A stretch of DNA of 64,000 bases from Devosia sp. MC521 (lineage in GTDB: Bacteria > Pseudomonadota > Alphaproteobacteria > Rhizobiales > Devosiaceae). Below are positions 51,849 through 61,959 of this stretch, one piece after another (the first letter of the stretch is position 1; each line of letters begins with the position of its first letter). Position numbers and translations under genes: made by a program. The DNA lies in assembly GCF_014127105.1 (NCBI RefSeq), contig NZ_CP059902.1, positions 1,149,001-1,213,000 on the forward strand, written 5' to 3'. The notes under the pieces were generated by a model that did no database searches, was not told the origin of the DNA, and saw only the letters and a list, made by a program, of their open reading frames with translations.

Positions 51849-52377
51849 GAGGAGGACCTTCTTGATATTCAAAGGGAATTGCCAAAGCGCAAACCGGTAG
51901 TCGTGCCCTCTCCAAAGTGCATAGCGGCTAACCGAAAGTTGCGCCGTAGACCGATCTCTACCCGTTAGGCAAAGAAACAACGTTCTCCATGTCCGTAGGA
52001 TGTGGAGGTGCAGTGGTGCAGCACTTTTCGTGATGTATTACTGGCGCGACAAAATGTTCAGTTCGGCGTCACTCCGATCCGTGCAGAAAGACTAGGCGTA
52101 CGCGTGGCGAGGTGTTTTGTCGCTGTGTACTTGTATGCCATTACGTCGCACTTATAACTTAAGTCAATGATCGACTTTAGCTTTGCCTATAAGCGTCGTG
52201 GCCACAATTTGCGCATTCAGATGCCGTGAAAATGCCGCAACCATGCGGGTGTGGTCATTTGATGCAGGGTCAAATAGAGATATTAGGCAAAAAGTTTTCC
52301 ACAGTAGTCTATTCAATTTGCGACGTTTTTCTGTCGCAGGGTGGAACCAAGCTCAGCCGATAGCGACCGCCACGGCG
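51849..52377. other. Promoter spacer upstream of the cytochrome/PQQ operon
   Basis: About 530 bases without a convincing gene. It must carry the promoter of the operon. A GGTGCAG direct repeat is at 52007-52021, and the region becomes AT-rich toward 52300; no consensus promoter could be picked with confidence. Confidence 0.5.
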
Positions 52378-52406
52378 AAAAAAAAACGGCCCACCGAAGT
52401 GGGCCG
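52378..52406 (-). terminator. Rho-independent terminator of the adhesin gene
   Basis: On the minus strand CGGCCCAC-TTCG-GTGGGCCG is followed by nine T residues (plus-strand A run at 52378-52386), 20 bases past the adhesin stop. Confidence 0.9.
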
Positions 52407-52425
52407 CGTTGATCATGAGTTTTGC

Positions 52426-55400
52426 TTAGATCGTCTGGTTGTGAAGGTTGACGTCATACTCCTGACCGTCAATCACCACTGTCACGGTTGGACCAGTATC
52501 TATGAGCTTGTCCAAATCGGCACTGTTGACCTCAATGATCGTGCCATTGTTATCAGCGCTGCTTGAGGCTTCAGTCTGGCCAGTGGCTCGATCGAGGAGC
52601 TCTGTGATGTCGAGAGTGTCCTCTGCCATGTATTCGTCGAGGCTCGCGGACGCATCCATATCTGAGCGTGCTTCGGCGGCTTTCTCACCATCGGTCCACG
52701 CCTGTGTCGCGGCTAGGCTGGAAGCGAGATCATCTTCAGCCGGGGTGTAGTCATCCGCGTCGCCATCGCCAAACTCGGTATCGAGTTCCACTTCGACATA
52801 GGTGCCTGTGGTGCCGTCGTCGCGCGTGAACGTTCCTGTGCCAACGACGGTTTGGCCATCGATCTCTTGGCCCGTCGAGCTTGTCGACGCATCGATACTG
52901 GTGATGCCGTGCTCAACCAGCGTCTTCAACTCGCCGGCGTCCGTAAACCCGTCGCCATTATCGTCTTGCCAGATGCGTAGCTTGGAGAAGGCCTCATCTT
53001 CAGGCGAAATTATGCCATCGCCATTGCTATCGAGGGAGGCGAGAGCGTCTGCCCCGCTGACGAAACTTCCGCCTTGGAACCAAGGTGTGAACAGCTCTGT
53101 ACCATCGTCGGCAATACCGTTTTCGTTGCCGTCATAAACCAGAATGCCATCACTGGTGTTGTTCCAGGCCAGTTTGTCTTTGGCCCCGTCACCATTGAGG
53201 TCGAAGACGACACCATGGGAAAGGCTGCTAAAGCCAACACCATTGCCATCGAGATCGAGAATAATGGGGTCGTTTGCATCGGAGTAGACGACGAAGTCTG
53301 ATGCTTTGAGGGCGGATACTTCGGCAGCCGAAATAACGTTTTCGAGCGTCGCAATCAGCGTACGGGTTGAGGAGACGCTCCAGTTTGTTGCGAACCAAAT
53401 CTCGCCGTGCTGCGAGTCGCTATTGTAGACAATGACATAGCTGTTGTTTGCGCTCGCTACGTTGCCGGTTTTGATCGTGGCCTCAAACTGGGCGGTCGAT
53501 ATGACGATGACCCTTTGATCGTCGGAGTTGTCGATATTGCCCATCGACGATCTGGCGACGAAGTCATTGCTGTTAAGCACTGCCCCTGCAGATGTGCCCG
53601 TCGTGTTGGCAAAGTTGACACTGCCACTTGCACTAGTGCCTGTATCCAAGAAGCCAATCTTGTCGCTTTGGAAACGATTAAAATCTCGCAGGACATCAGT
53701 GCCTGAATTGGACGACAGCCGGAACTGATCGGCTCCCGTGCCGCCGGTGACGATATCGTTACCGGCTCCACCAGCAAGGATGTCATTGCCCGATCCGCCA
53801 ATGATCACATCATTGCCAGAGCCGCCAAGGATCTTGTCGTTGCCACTGGAGCCGGTGATGCGGAGGCTTTCAGTTTGGTTGGTTAGATCCGCGATTGTGC
53901 GGTTGCCTGATGTCGGCGCGGCGAGTTCGACCCGTTCAAAGTTGACAAGTTGTGCATTGCTGGCGGTCCGGAATGTGCCCGACACGCGCAATGTGTCGAT
54001 GCCTGAACCACCATCGATGAGGGTGTCGTTACTATCGGCAATTATGATGTCGTTGCCGTCGCCAGCATTGATCGTGTCGCTACCAGCTTTGCCATCGATG
54101 ATGTCATTGCCGACGGTACCGGTGAGCGTTTCAGGCCCTGCCGTGCCGTTGATCGTTTGACCGGCAGTGATGATCTGACCGTTGCTATCAACCTTAGAGA
54201 TGTCGAGCGTGAATGTGGCTTCATCGGTGTCCCCGTCACCATCGGTGATGCGATAGGTAAAGACCTCCTTGGCTCCTGTCGGAACTTCGCTCGCATCCTT
54301 GGTGAGGGTGTATTTGTATTCACCCGCACGATTGACGGTCAGCGTGCCGTATAGACCTTGCACCTGATAGACGCCATTCTCGAGCGTTGTATCAGCCGCG
54401 CCGGTGCCGATGAGGGCAACGACTGCCAGGCCACCATCCGCGCCCGCAGTGTCCGCATTGCTGAGCAAATTGCCATTCGCCGTAATGTTGGTGGTGTCAG
54501 ATGAGACCAAACGTACGGCCAGCTGATAGGTATTGCTCTGTCCTTCATAGGTCCGGACAGTGTTGACGATCTGATTATTCTCATCAACGAAACCGGTGAC
54601 GTCCAAGGTGTACTTCTGGCCGGCAATGGTAATGGTCGTGGTTGACGTCGCAATCGAGATGATGTCTCGGCTGGCCTCTGGGTCGGTAGAGTTTGGCGTC
54701 TCGTTGTGGGTAAACGTTATCACCACAGGGCCGACGTTTACTGTCTGCCCATTGATGATGACTTGGAAATTCACTGTCAGCTGAGCCTGAGTGATGGCTG
54801 TACCAGACGTGACAGGCAAGTTCCTGTGCGTGAACTCGCCCAGATAGAAAGTCTGGTTTGTGAGCAGATTTTGGAGGTCTGCCGCTGGGGCATCAACAAA
54901 ACCATAGCCCGAGCGACCACTGCTGTCGCCCCAGGTGACGTGGTCACTGAGCCCGTCTCCATCCTGGTCCGTATAAACGAGATTTTGACCGCCGCCAGTG
55001 ATTTTCCATGCGGCATTAATCGCGCCCACGCCAAGCTTGTCATAGACGATCTCAAGAGTGCCGGTGTCGTCTTTGGCGGTTGGACCGTCATCCTTGAAGG
55101 CAAAAGTGCCCTTGCTCAGATCGAGGCTGTGGGACGCGGTATCACCATCGGCGTCGGTGACGGTGGCAACGAGCTTGAGGGCATTGGCCACAGCGTTGAG
55201 GGTCTGCGTGTCATCTGGATTGGTTTTGTCGCCGTGCCAGATGGCCTTGATCTGATCGAGCTTGAGTGTGCCATCGGCATTGAGCGTGATGGTGAAGTAG
55301 TTTTGTCCACCAGCTGAGCCGGTGATGACATTGCCCGTTTGATTGAGAACGATCTGCTCTCCCTGAGCGCCATTGGTGCCATGGGCGTAGAGGCCACTGG

Positions 55401-58400
55401 CGACATTGGAGCCGGTGAGGCTGAGGGCATAGGTGGTGGAGCCAGCGCCGTCAGCGCCATAGGAGATGGCACTGCTAAACAGATTGGTCAGATTAGCCGA
55501 AGCGTCGGTTGTGAGGGTGGTTTCATCGACGATGAGTTGGGTTGGTTTCCCGACCTTGTCGCCGTCGATCTTTGGACCATCATCCTTAAAGGCAAAAGTG
55601 CCCTTGCTCAGATCGAGGCTGTGGGACGCGGTATCACCATCGGCGTCGGTGACGGTGGCAACGAGCTTGAGGGCATTGGCCACAGCGTTGAGGGTCTGCG
55701 TGTCATCTGGATTGGTTTTGTCGCCGTGCCAGATGGCCTTGATCTGATCGAGCTTGAGTGTGCCATCGGCATTGAGCGTGATGGTGAAGTAGTTTTGTCC
55801 ACCAGCTGAGCCGGTGATGACATTGCCCGTCTGATTGAGAACGATCTGGGTCCCCTGAGCGCCATTGGTGCCATGGGCGTAGAGGCCACTGGCGACATTG
55901 GAGCCGGTGAGGCTGAGGGCATAGCTGGTGGAGCCAGCGCCGTCAGCGCCATAGGAGATGGCACTGCTAAACAGATTGGTCAGATTGGCCGAAGCGTCGG
56001 TTGTGAGGGTGGTTTCATCGACGATGAGTTGGGTTGGTTTCCCGACCTTGTCGCCGTCGATCTTTGGACCATCATCCTTAAAGGCAAAAGTGCCCTTGCT
56101 CAGATCGAGGCTGTGGGACGCGGTATCACCATCGGCGTCGGTGACGGTGGCAACGAGCTTGAGGGCATTGGCCACAGCGTTGAGGGTCTGCGTGTCATCT
56201 GGATTGGTTTTGTCGCCGTGCCAGATGGCCTTGATCTGATCGAGCTTGAGTGTGCCATCGGCATTGAGCGTGATGGTGAAGTAGTTTTGTCCACCAGCTG
56301 AGCCGGTGATGACATTGCCCGTTTGATTGAGAACGATCTGCTCTCCCTGAGCGCCATTGGTGCCATGGGCGTAGAGGCCACTGGCGACATTGGAGCCGGT
56401 GAGGCTGAGGGCATAGGTGGTGGAGCCAGCGCCGTCAGCGCCATAGGAGATGGCACTGCTAAACAGATTGGTCAGATTGGCCGAAGCGTCGGTTGTGAGG
56501 GTGGTTTCATCGACGATGAGTTGGGTTGGTTTCCCGACCTTGTCGCCGTCGATCTTTGGACCATCATCCTTAAAGGCAAAAGTGCCCTTGCTCAGATCGA
56601 GGCTGTGGGACGCGGTATCACCATCGGCGTCGGTGACGGTGGCAACGAGCTTGAGGGCATTGGCCACAGCGTTGAGGGTCTGCGTGTCATCTGGATTGGT
56701 TTTGTCGCCGTGCCAGATGGCCTTGATCTGATCGAGCTTGAGTGTGCCATCGGCATTGAGCGTGATGGTGAAGTAGTTTTGTCCACCAGCTGAGCCGGTG
56801 ATGACATTGCCCGTTTGATTGAGAACGATCTGCTCTCCCTGAGCGCCATTGGTGCCATGGGCGTAGAGGCCACTGGCGACATTGGAGCCGGTGAGGCTGA
56901 GGGCATAGGTGGTGGAGCCAGCGCCGTCAGCGCCATAGGAGATGGCACTGCTAAACAGATTGGTCAGATTAGCCGAAGCGTCGGTTGTGAGGGTGGTTTC
57001 ATCGACGATGAGTTGGGTTGGTTTCCCGACCTTGTCGCCGTCGATCTTTGGACCATCATCCTTGAAGGCTAAAGTGCCCTTGCTCAGATCGAGGCTGTGG
57101 GACGCGGTATCACCATCGGCGTCGGTGACGGTGGCAACGAGCTTGAGGGCATTGGCCACAGCGTTGAGGGTCTGCGTGTCATCTGGATTGGTTTTGTCGC
57201 CGTGCCAGATGGCCTTGATCTGATCGAGCTTGAGTGTGCCATCGGCATTGAGCGTGATGGTGAAGTAGTTTTGTCCACCAGCTGAGCCGGTGATGACATT
57301 GCCCGTCTGATTGAGAACGATCTGGGTCCCCTGAGCGCCATTGGTGCCATGGGCGTAGAGGCCACTGGCGACATTGGAGCCGGTGAGGCTGAGGGCATAG
57401 CTGGTGGAGCCAGCGCCGTCAGCGCCATAGGAGATGGCACTGCTAAACAGATTGGTCAGATTGGCCGAAGCGTCGGTTGTGAGGGTGGTTTCATCGACGA
57501 TGAGTTGGGTTGGTTTCCCGACCTTGTCGCCGTCGATCTTTGGACCATCATCCTTAAAGGCAAAAGTGCCCTTGCTCAGATCGAGGCTGTGGGACGCGGT
57601 ATCACCATCGGCGTCGGTGACGGTGGCAACGAGCTTGAGGGCATTGGCCACAGCGTTGAGGGTCTGCGTGTCATCTGGATTGGTTTTGTCGCCGTGCCAG
57701 ATGGCCTTGATCTGATCGAGCTTGAGTGTGCCATCGGCATTGAGCGTGATGGTGAAGTAGTTTTGTCCACCAGCTGAGCCGGTGATGACATTGCCCGTCT
57801 GATTGAGAACGATCTGGGTCCCCTGAGCGCCATTGGTGCCATGGGCGTAGAGGCCACTGGCGACATTGGAGCCGGTGAGGCTGAGGGCATAGCTGGTGGA
57901 GCCAGCGCCGTCAGCGCCATAGGAGATGGCACTGCTAAACAGATTGGTCAGATTGGCCGAAGCGTCGGTTGTGAGGGTGGTTTCATCGACGATGAGTTGG
58001 GTTGGTTTCCCGACCTTGTCGCCGTCGATCTTTGGACCATCATCCTTGAAGGCAAAAGTGTTCTGGCTCAGATCGAGGCTGTGGGAGGCTTTGTCGCCGT
58101 CTCGGTCTGTGGCCGTTGCGATGATGGTTATCGCTTCTGGCGCGGCAGACAGAGTCTGGGTGTCATCGGGATTGGTTGTGTCGGCGTGCCAAAGGGCGTT
58201 TTTTTGGACGAGGGTGACCGCACCCGTGTCCGGGTTGATCGTGATTTCGAAATAGGTGACGTCGCCCACCTTGCCGAAGATGATATTGCCGCTCTGGCTC
58301 AGGAGAATTTCGGCACCTTTGCCGTTATCCGCGCTAGCGTCGAGGGCATAGAGGCCGGAGCCGACGCTGGGGCCCGAGAGCTTTAGTGCGTAGTTTAGGG

Positions 58401-59616
58401 AGGCTTTGCCATCAGCGCCGAACTCTACGGCGTCTTCGAAGGCGCTGGCAAAGTTGGCTGTGTGCTCGGTGTTGAGATGGGTTTCGTCGGCAGCCAGCGG
58501 CCTGACCGCGAGTAGGCGCTCAGCGTCAAAACTTGGCATGTCGTCGGCAATTTCAAAGGTCAGCGTGCTGCTGGCCTGATCGCCCGAACCATCGGTGACG
58601 CGGAATGCAATATTGGCCAGGATGTCGAGATCCTCGCCCTGGGTGGCGTGCTGGATTGGGCCGAGCAATTGCGCTTCGAGCGTATAGGTGACCGCGCCGT
58701 TTTCGCCGCGCGTGGCTCCACTGAGGGAGATGGTGAGCAGGGGCTCGCCAGTCGAGGAGCGTCCGACGATGGCGCCGCCTTCCACTGCGAAGGTCAGAGG
58801 CAGGCCATCAAGACCTTGCAGCTGACCGTTGAGGTTTGCAGAGCCAAGGAGTTCAAAGGAGCCCATCAGGTCGGTAGGGGCGTCGTTGCCATACTGAACA
58901 AGGATGTTGATCTGTTGGGAGGACGCTCCGGAGGATGCGGTTTCGCCGGCGCGGAGGGGTGAACTGTCGGCAGCTGCCTGCGGCAGACCATCTTCATCGA
59001 GCATGCCGACGCGGCCGCCAACACCATAGACAATGCTTTCAATGGTTGGCTTGTCATTGTCGGGCGCGATGCCGCGACGCAGCACGCTAGGATAGAGTTC
59101 ACGCAGTTCGGGGAGGGTGAATGCCAGCGCGGTCGGCGGCAGAAGATCACCGAGTGGGAAGGCATCGCCAATGCCACCGACTGGAACCTCAAAATTACCG
59201 CCGGAGCTTTGCGCGGTTATGCGACCCGGGCCAGCTGCGATGTCGATGTCATTGGCTGCGAAGAGCAGCGCAACGGTCTGCGATGGAATTTCGACGGTGC
59301 CCAAGATGATCCGGATGCCATCAACGGCACCGTTCTCCACGACCAAAATCGTGCCGTCGGGTTGAACAAACTCGAGGTTGGCGCCGTTTACGCGGACTTG
59401 GTCAAGATTAGCGTCTGCCGGGAGTCGAACCGTCTCAGCGTTGTCGAGTTCGAATACGACCTGTTTGCCCTCAGTAGCTGGACTGAAGTCCTCCGTAATT
59501 GGAGTGTCAGTTGCTGCTTCCGCGACCACTTTTACATCATTGAGGTCGAGGCGTGTCGCGCCGTTGCTCACGTGCTCAAGAGAAGGGGTGTGATCGTTTG
59601 TAAAGCGCGCGGCCAT
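52426..59616 (-). CDS. Giant type I-secreted repeat protein (DUF5801/RTX adhesin)
   Basis: Secreted protein of 2396 residues with no Sec signal, so exported by a type I system via its C-terminus. A roughly 200-residue N-terminal part is typical of T1SS large adhesins. Next come seven DUF5801-type modules (the pattern YALSLTGSNVASGLY to GNVITGSAGGQNYFTI); the last six, residues about 525-1510, are almost identical at 164 residues each. Hemolysin-type Ca-binding RTX nonapeptides (GNDIIDGKAGSD, then DGGSGIDTLRV) and EF-hand-like DLDGNG / DSNGDG stretches follow. Likely role is surface adhesion or biofilm. No T1SS genes lie nearby in the window. Confidence 0.92.
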   Translation of the reverse strand: MAARFTNDHTPSLEHVSNGATRLDLNDVKVVAEAATDTPITEDFSPATEGKQVVFELDNAETVRLPADANLDQVRVNGANLEFVQPDGTILVVENGAVDGIRIILGTVEIPSQTVALLFAANDIDIAAGPGRITAQSSGGNFEVPVGGIGDAFPLGDLLPPTALAFTLPELRELYPSVLRRGIAPDNDKPTIESIVYGVGGRVGMLDEDGLPQAAADSSPLRAGETASSGASSQQINILVQYGNDAPTDLMGSFELLGSANLNGQLQGLDGLPLTFAVEGGAIVGRSSTGEPLLTISLSGATRGENGAVTYTLEAQLLGPIQHATQGEDLDILANIAFRVTDGSGDQASSTLTFEIADDMPSFDAERLLAVRPLAADETHLNTEHTANFASAFEDAVEFGADGKASLNYALKLSGPSVGSGLYALDASADNGKGAEILLSQSGNIIFGKVGDVTYFEITINPDTGAVTLVQKNALWHADTTNPDDTQTLSAAPEAITIIATATDRDGDKASHSLDLSQNTFAFKDDGPKIDGDKVGKPTQLIVDETTLTTDASANLTNLFSSAISYGADGAGSTSYALSLTGSNVASGLYAHGTNGAQGTQIVLNQTGNVITGSAGGQNYFTITLNADGTLKLDQIKAIWHGDKTNPDDTQTLNAVANALKLVATVTDADGDTASHSLDLSKGTFAFKDDGPKIDGDKVGKPTQLIVDETTLTTDASANLTNLFSSAISYGADGAGSTSYALSLTGSNVASGLYAHGTNGAQGTQIVLNQTGNVITGSAGGQNYFTITLNADGTLKLDQIKAIWHGDKTNPDDTQTLNAVANALKLVATVTDADGDTASHSLDLSKGTLAFKDDGPKIDGDKVGKPTQLIVDETTLTTDASANLTNLFSSAISYGADGAGSTTYALSLTGSNVASGLYAHGTNGAQGEQIVLNQTGNVITGSAGGQNYFTITLNADGTLKLDQIKAIWHGDKTNPDDTQTLNAVANALKLVATVTDADGDTASHSLDLSKGTFAFKDDGPKIDGDKVGKPTQLIVDETTLTTDASANLTNLFSSAISYGADGAGSTTYALSLTGSNVASGLYAHGTNGAQGEQIVLNQTGNVITGSAGGQNYFTITLNADGTLKLDQIKAIWHGDKTNPDDTQTLNAVANALKLVATVTDADGDTASHSLDLSKGTFAFKDDGPKIDGDKVGKPTQLIVDETTLTTDASANLTNLFSSAISYGADGAGSTSYALSLTGSNVASGLYAHGTNGAQGTQIVLNQTGNVITGSAGGQNYFTITLNADGTLKLDQIKAIWHGDKTNPDDTQTLNAVANALKLVATVTDADGDTASHSLDLSKGTFAFKDDGPKIDGDKVGKPTQLIVDETTLTTDASANLTNLFSSAISYGADGAGSTTYALSLTGSNVASGLYAHGTNGAQGEQIVLNQTGNVITGSAGGQNYFTITLNADGTLKLDQIKAIWHGDKTNPDDTQTLNAVANALKLVATVTDADGDTASHSLDLSKGTFAFKDDGPTAKDDTGTLEIVYDKLGVGAINAAWKITGGGQNLVYTDQDGDGLSDHVTWGDSSGRSGYGFVDAPAADLQNLLTNQTFYLGEFTHRNLPVTSGTAITQAQLTVNFQVIINGQTVNVGPVVITFTHNETPNSTDPEASRDIISIATSTTTITIAGQKYTLDVTGFVDENNQIVNTVRTYEGQSNTYQLAVRLVSSDTTNITANGNLLSNADTAGADGGLAVVALIGTGAADTTLENGVYQVQGLYGTLTVNRAGEYKYTLTKDASEVPTGAKEVFTYRITDGDGDTDEATFTLDISKVDSNGQIITAGQTINGTAGPETLTGTVGNDIIDGKAGSDTINAGDGNDIIIADSNDTLIDGGSGIDTLRVSGTFRTASNAQLVNFERVELAAPTSGNRTIADLTNQTESLRITGSSGNDKILGGSGNDVIIGGSGNDILAGGAGNDIVTGGTGADQFRLSSNSGTDVLRDFNRFQSDKIGFLDTGTSASGSVNFANTTGTSAGAVLNSNDFVARSSMGNIDNSDDQRVIVISTAQFEATIKTGNVASANNSYVIVYNSDSQHGEIWFATNWSVSSTRTLIATLENVISAAEVSALKASDFVVYSDANDPIILDLDGNGVGFSSLSHGVVFDLNGDGAKDKLAWNNTSDGILVYDGNENGIADDGTELFTPWFQGGSFVSGADALASLDSNGDGIISPEDEAFSKLRIWQDDNGDGFTDAGELKTLVEHGITSIDASTSSTGQEIDGQTVVGTGTFTRDDGTTGTYVEVELDTEFGDGDADDYTPAEDDLASSLAATQAWTDGEKAAEARSDMDASASLDEYMAEDTLDITELLDRATGQTEASSSADNNGTIIEVNSADLDKLIDTGPTVTVVIDGQEYDVNLHNQTI
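55089..58040. repeat. Six tandem 492-bp repeats inside the adhesin gene
   Basis: The sequence CATCCTT and its context recurs at 55089, 55581, 56073, 56565, 57057, 57549 and 58041, exactly 492 bases apart. The six units are almost identical at DNA level and fall into two subtypes that differ at two linked places (Ser or Thr in the YALSL segment, Thr or Glu in the QIVLNQ segment). In protein order the subtypes run A-A-B-B-A-B. Confidence 0.95.
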
Positions 59617-59998
59617 AATAGTCTCCGGCAGAAAAATTGCGTCCTGCCGAAGTAACTACGTAAAAATACTGATGTGACAATTCCGTGAGGAGCTTGCCTT
59701 TATACTCCCGTATGTACGGGGTGTTCACGTTTTTCGATAAAGATTTAGAGGAGCATAACTCCGTATAATTCAGGATAAGTATCCTAGAGATTCTGGGAGT
59801 TGCTGGTGCCAATTTTCGTGATGATTATGGAGATTTACGGATGTTACCTTGAAATGTTGAAGATTCTAGTAACGTCGCAATCGCCGAAATGGCGATATTA
59901 TACGGTTATTATTTCGCAGTAAGAGGCGTTTGCTGGTACGTTACACGTTTCGAGATGATGCTCGGTAACACGCATCGCTTGTCACCGAGCTTGATTGA
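59617..59998. other. AT-rich promoter region of the adhesin gene
   Basis: About 380 bases, richer in A and T than the rest of the window. Two dyads are present: CCCGTATGTACGGG at 59707-59720 and AGGATAAGTATCCT at 59772-59785. No gene was supported. A CTCGGT / ACCGAG stem at 59961-59989 may be the 3' end of the TonB-receptor transcript. Confidence 0.6.
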
Positions 59999-61912
59999 TT
60001 AGAAGCTGGCCTTAGCGCCGACGTAGTAGGTGCGGCCGGGAGAGTTGAACCCGTAAACGGTTTGATTGGCCGTGTTGAGAATGTTCGTCACGCGGCCATA
60101 GACTTCGACGTTCTCATTGACCTTGTAGTTGAGGCCTGCGCTGAGGTCCGTGAAGGCGGGGATTGTGGCGAGTCCGCCGTTTGACCAATCGCTGTCTTTG
60201 GCTTCGCCGACAAAGCTTGCACTGGTGTGCAAAGTTAGGGGGATGTCTTCGAGCGTGTATCGCAGGTTGACGACGCCGACGTGGGCCGGACGACGAACTT
60301 CGATTTCACCATCAGCTGTTCGGGCGTGCGTATAGGTGTAGCTGGCGGAGGCGACAAAGCCATTGAGGAAATCGAGCGTGCCGGTCAGTTCCAGCCCTTG
60401 GCGTGTGCTGATACCGGGAAGATTTATGACGGTCGATGTCCCGGAGGAGCTGGCCGTTTTGATCAGATCTTCTAGTCTTTGATTGAAGTAGGTCGCATCG
60501 ACAATCAGTTGGCCACCGAAGAGCGACTGCTCAACGCCAATGTCCCACGCAAAGCTCTGCTCTGGACGCAGATTTGGGTTCGGTGTGAACGTGCTGCTGC
60601 CGCCGTAGAACTGCTCGTAGAATGAGGGGTTAGAAGAGCCCGTGCCAAGGGAGGCGTGAAGACGCGTTCCAGCCTCGGGGATTTGCCAGGCAGAGCTAAG
60701 GCTGTAGCTGGTAAAATCCTCAAATCGATCATTGAGGTCGTGGCGCAGGGCAGCGGTAAGATAGAACTGGTTCGCGAAACGTCCGCGATACTCCCCGGTG
60801 AAAGCATGGCTCGAGCGCGTGAACATGTCGGCGTCGTAGGAAGACTTGTAGGTCTCTTGGGTCAGGTCGTAGCCGCCAGTGATGGTGTGTTCGGCATTGA
60901 GAAGGTCCGGCGTATAGAAGCGATGGCCGAGCTGATAGCTGCCCTTGTAACGGCGCGTTGTCGCGTCGGAGTCGCCCCATGCGCCGCCCTGAAACAGCTG
61001 GTCAACCTGATTTGCGCTGAAGCGCGCGGTTTGGAACCAGCTCGCGTCCTCATTCGTCCAGCGGCCGCCGAGCGAGCCGAGAAGCTCGCTCGTTCTGGTT
61101 GTGTCACCGCTGTCGTTCAATACGCCAAAGCTAACCTCATTGTCGCCTTCGGCGAGGGTGTTGGCATAGCGAAGATTGCCGTCGAGGGTGACGGACGGAG
61201 AAATGTCAGCGCGGAATTTGAAATTGGCATCAAAATGCTGCGCACCGTCTTTTTCATCGCCAATGCTGGAGATGTTAAAGCCGTCGGTCTGGCGGCTGGT
61301 AACACTGCCGGACCACGTGAAATTGTCCTGACCATATTGTAGCAGGGCCGAGCCCATCTTGGTGCCGTCACTGCCAAATTCGGTGCCGAGCGTGGTGCGT
61401 AACCCGCTGCGAATGCCGGGTTTGGTGACGATATTGATGACGCCCGAAATGGCATTGCTGCCCCAAAATGCGCCCTGCGGGCCGCGCAGAACTTCAATGC
61501 GCTCGACCTCGGCGATTTGCAGGCGGCCAAAGTCGAAGTCGCCATCGGATGCCGAATTGGCAACGACGCCGTCGATCATGACGAGGGTGTGGTTGGCTTC
61601 GCCGCCGCGAATGCGGACTTGAGACAAGGAGCCAACCGAGCCGCTGCTCGATACGGCCAGACCGGGCACTTGGCGCAGTACGTCGGCGATATAGGGGGCC
61701 TTGCTGATTTCAAGCTGCTTGGCGTCGATGACGGTGAGGGAGCGGCCCATCTGTTCGCGCTGCATGGGCGAGCGGTCGGCCTGAATAATGATGGTGCCGA
61801 GCACGGCATGCTGAGCAAGCGCGGGGGTGGCGCTGACAATGCAAGCGCTGGCGACAGTGGCCAGCAGTGCTCGTGACAGTGGGGAGATTGGAAACTGACG
61901 AAGCGTCGCCAT
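59999..61912 (-). CDS. btuB: TonB-dependent outer-membrane receptor, BtuB-like
   Basis: Outer-membrane transporter of 637 residues with a signal peptide ending at ALAQ. The plug domain follows the standard path (QLEISKAPYIADVLRQVPGL, RIRGGEANHTLVMIDG, VLRGPQGAFWGSNAISGVINIVTK) and the barrel ends with an aromatic residue (YYVGAKASF). A cobalamin riboswitch upstream makes cobalamin or a cobinamide the likely cargo. ATG 61912 follows AGAGGA, which lies in a hairpin loop that can hide the ribosome site. Confidence 0.93.
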   Translation of the reverse strand: MATLRQFPISPLSRALLATVASACIVSATPALAQHAVLGTIIIQADRSPMQREQMGRSLTVIDAKQLEISKAPYIADVLRQVPGLAVSSSGSVGSLSQVRIRGGEANHTLVMIDGVVANSASDGDFDFGRLQIAEVERIEVLRGPQGAFWGSNAISGVINIVTKPGIRSGLRTTLGTEFGSDGTKMGSALLQYGQDNFTWSGSVTSRQTDGFNISSIGDEKDGAQHFDANFKFRADISPSVTLDGNLRYANTLAEGDNEVSFGVLNDSGDTTRTSELLGSLGGRWTNEDASWFQTARFSANQVDQLFQGGAWGDSDATTRRYKGSYQLGHRFYTPDLLNAEHTITGGYDLTQETYKSSYDADMFTRSSHAFTGEYRGRFANQFYLTAALRHDLNDRFEDFTSYSLSSAWQIPEAGTRLHASLGTGSSNPSFYEQFYGGSSTFTPNPNLRPEQSFAWDIGVEQSLFGGQLIVDATYFNQRLEDLIKTASSSGTSTVINLPGISTRQGLELTGTLDFLNGFVASASYTYTHARTADGEIEVRRPAHVGVVNLRYTLEDIPLTLHTSASFVGEAKDSDWSNGGLATIPAFTDLSAGLNYKVNENVEVYGRVTNILNTANQTVYGFNSPGRTYYVGAKASF

Positions 61913-61928
61913 GGCAAGTCCTCTTGCC
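61913..61928 (-). promoter_or_regulatory. Hairpin with the ribosome-binding site in its loop
   Basis: On the minus strand GGCAAG-AGGA-CTTGCC immediately precedes the ATG of the TonB-receptor gene. The AGGA Shine-Dalgarno sits in the loop, so the stem may lower translation when the riboswitch is ligand-bound. Confidence 0.6.
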
Positions 61929-61959
61929 GATCCGCCCGATCAGCACCCAGTGGATATCA

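Noticed and set aside
55089..58040. Repeated 93- to 156-codon frames on both strands within the adhesin repeats
   Set aside because: They recur every 492 bases as off-frame translations of the same repeat, so they are not separate genes.
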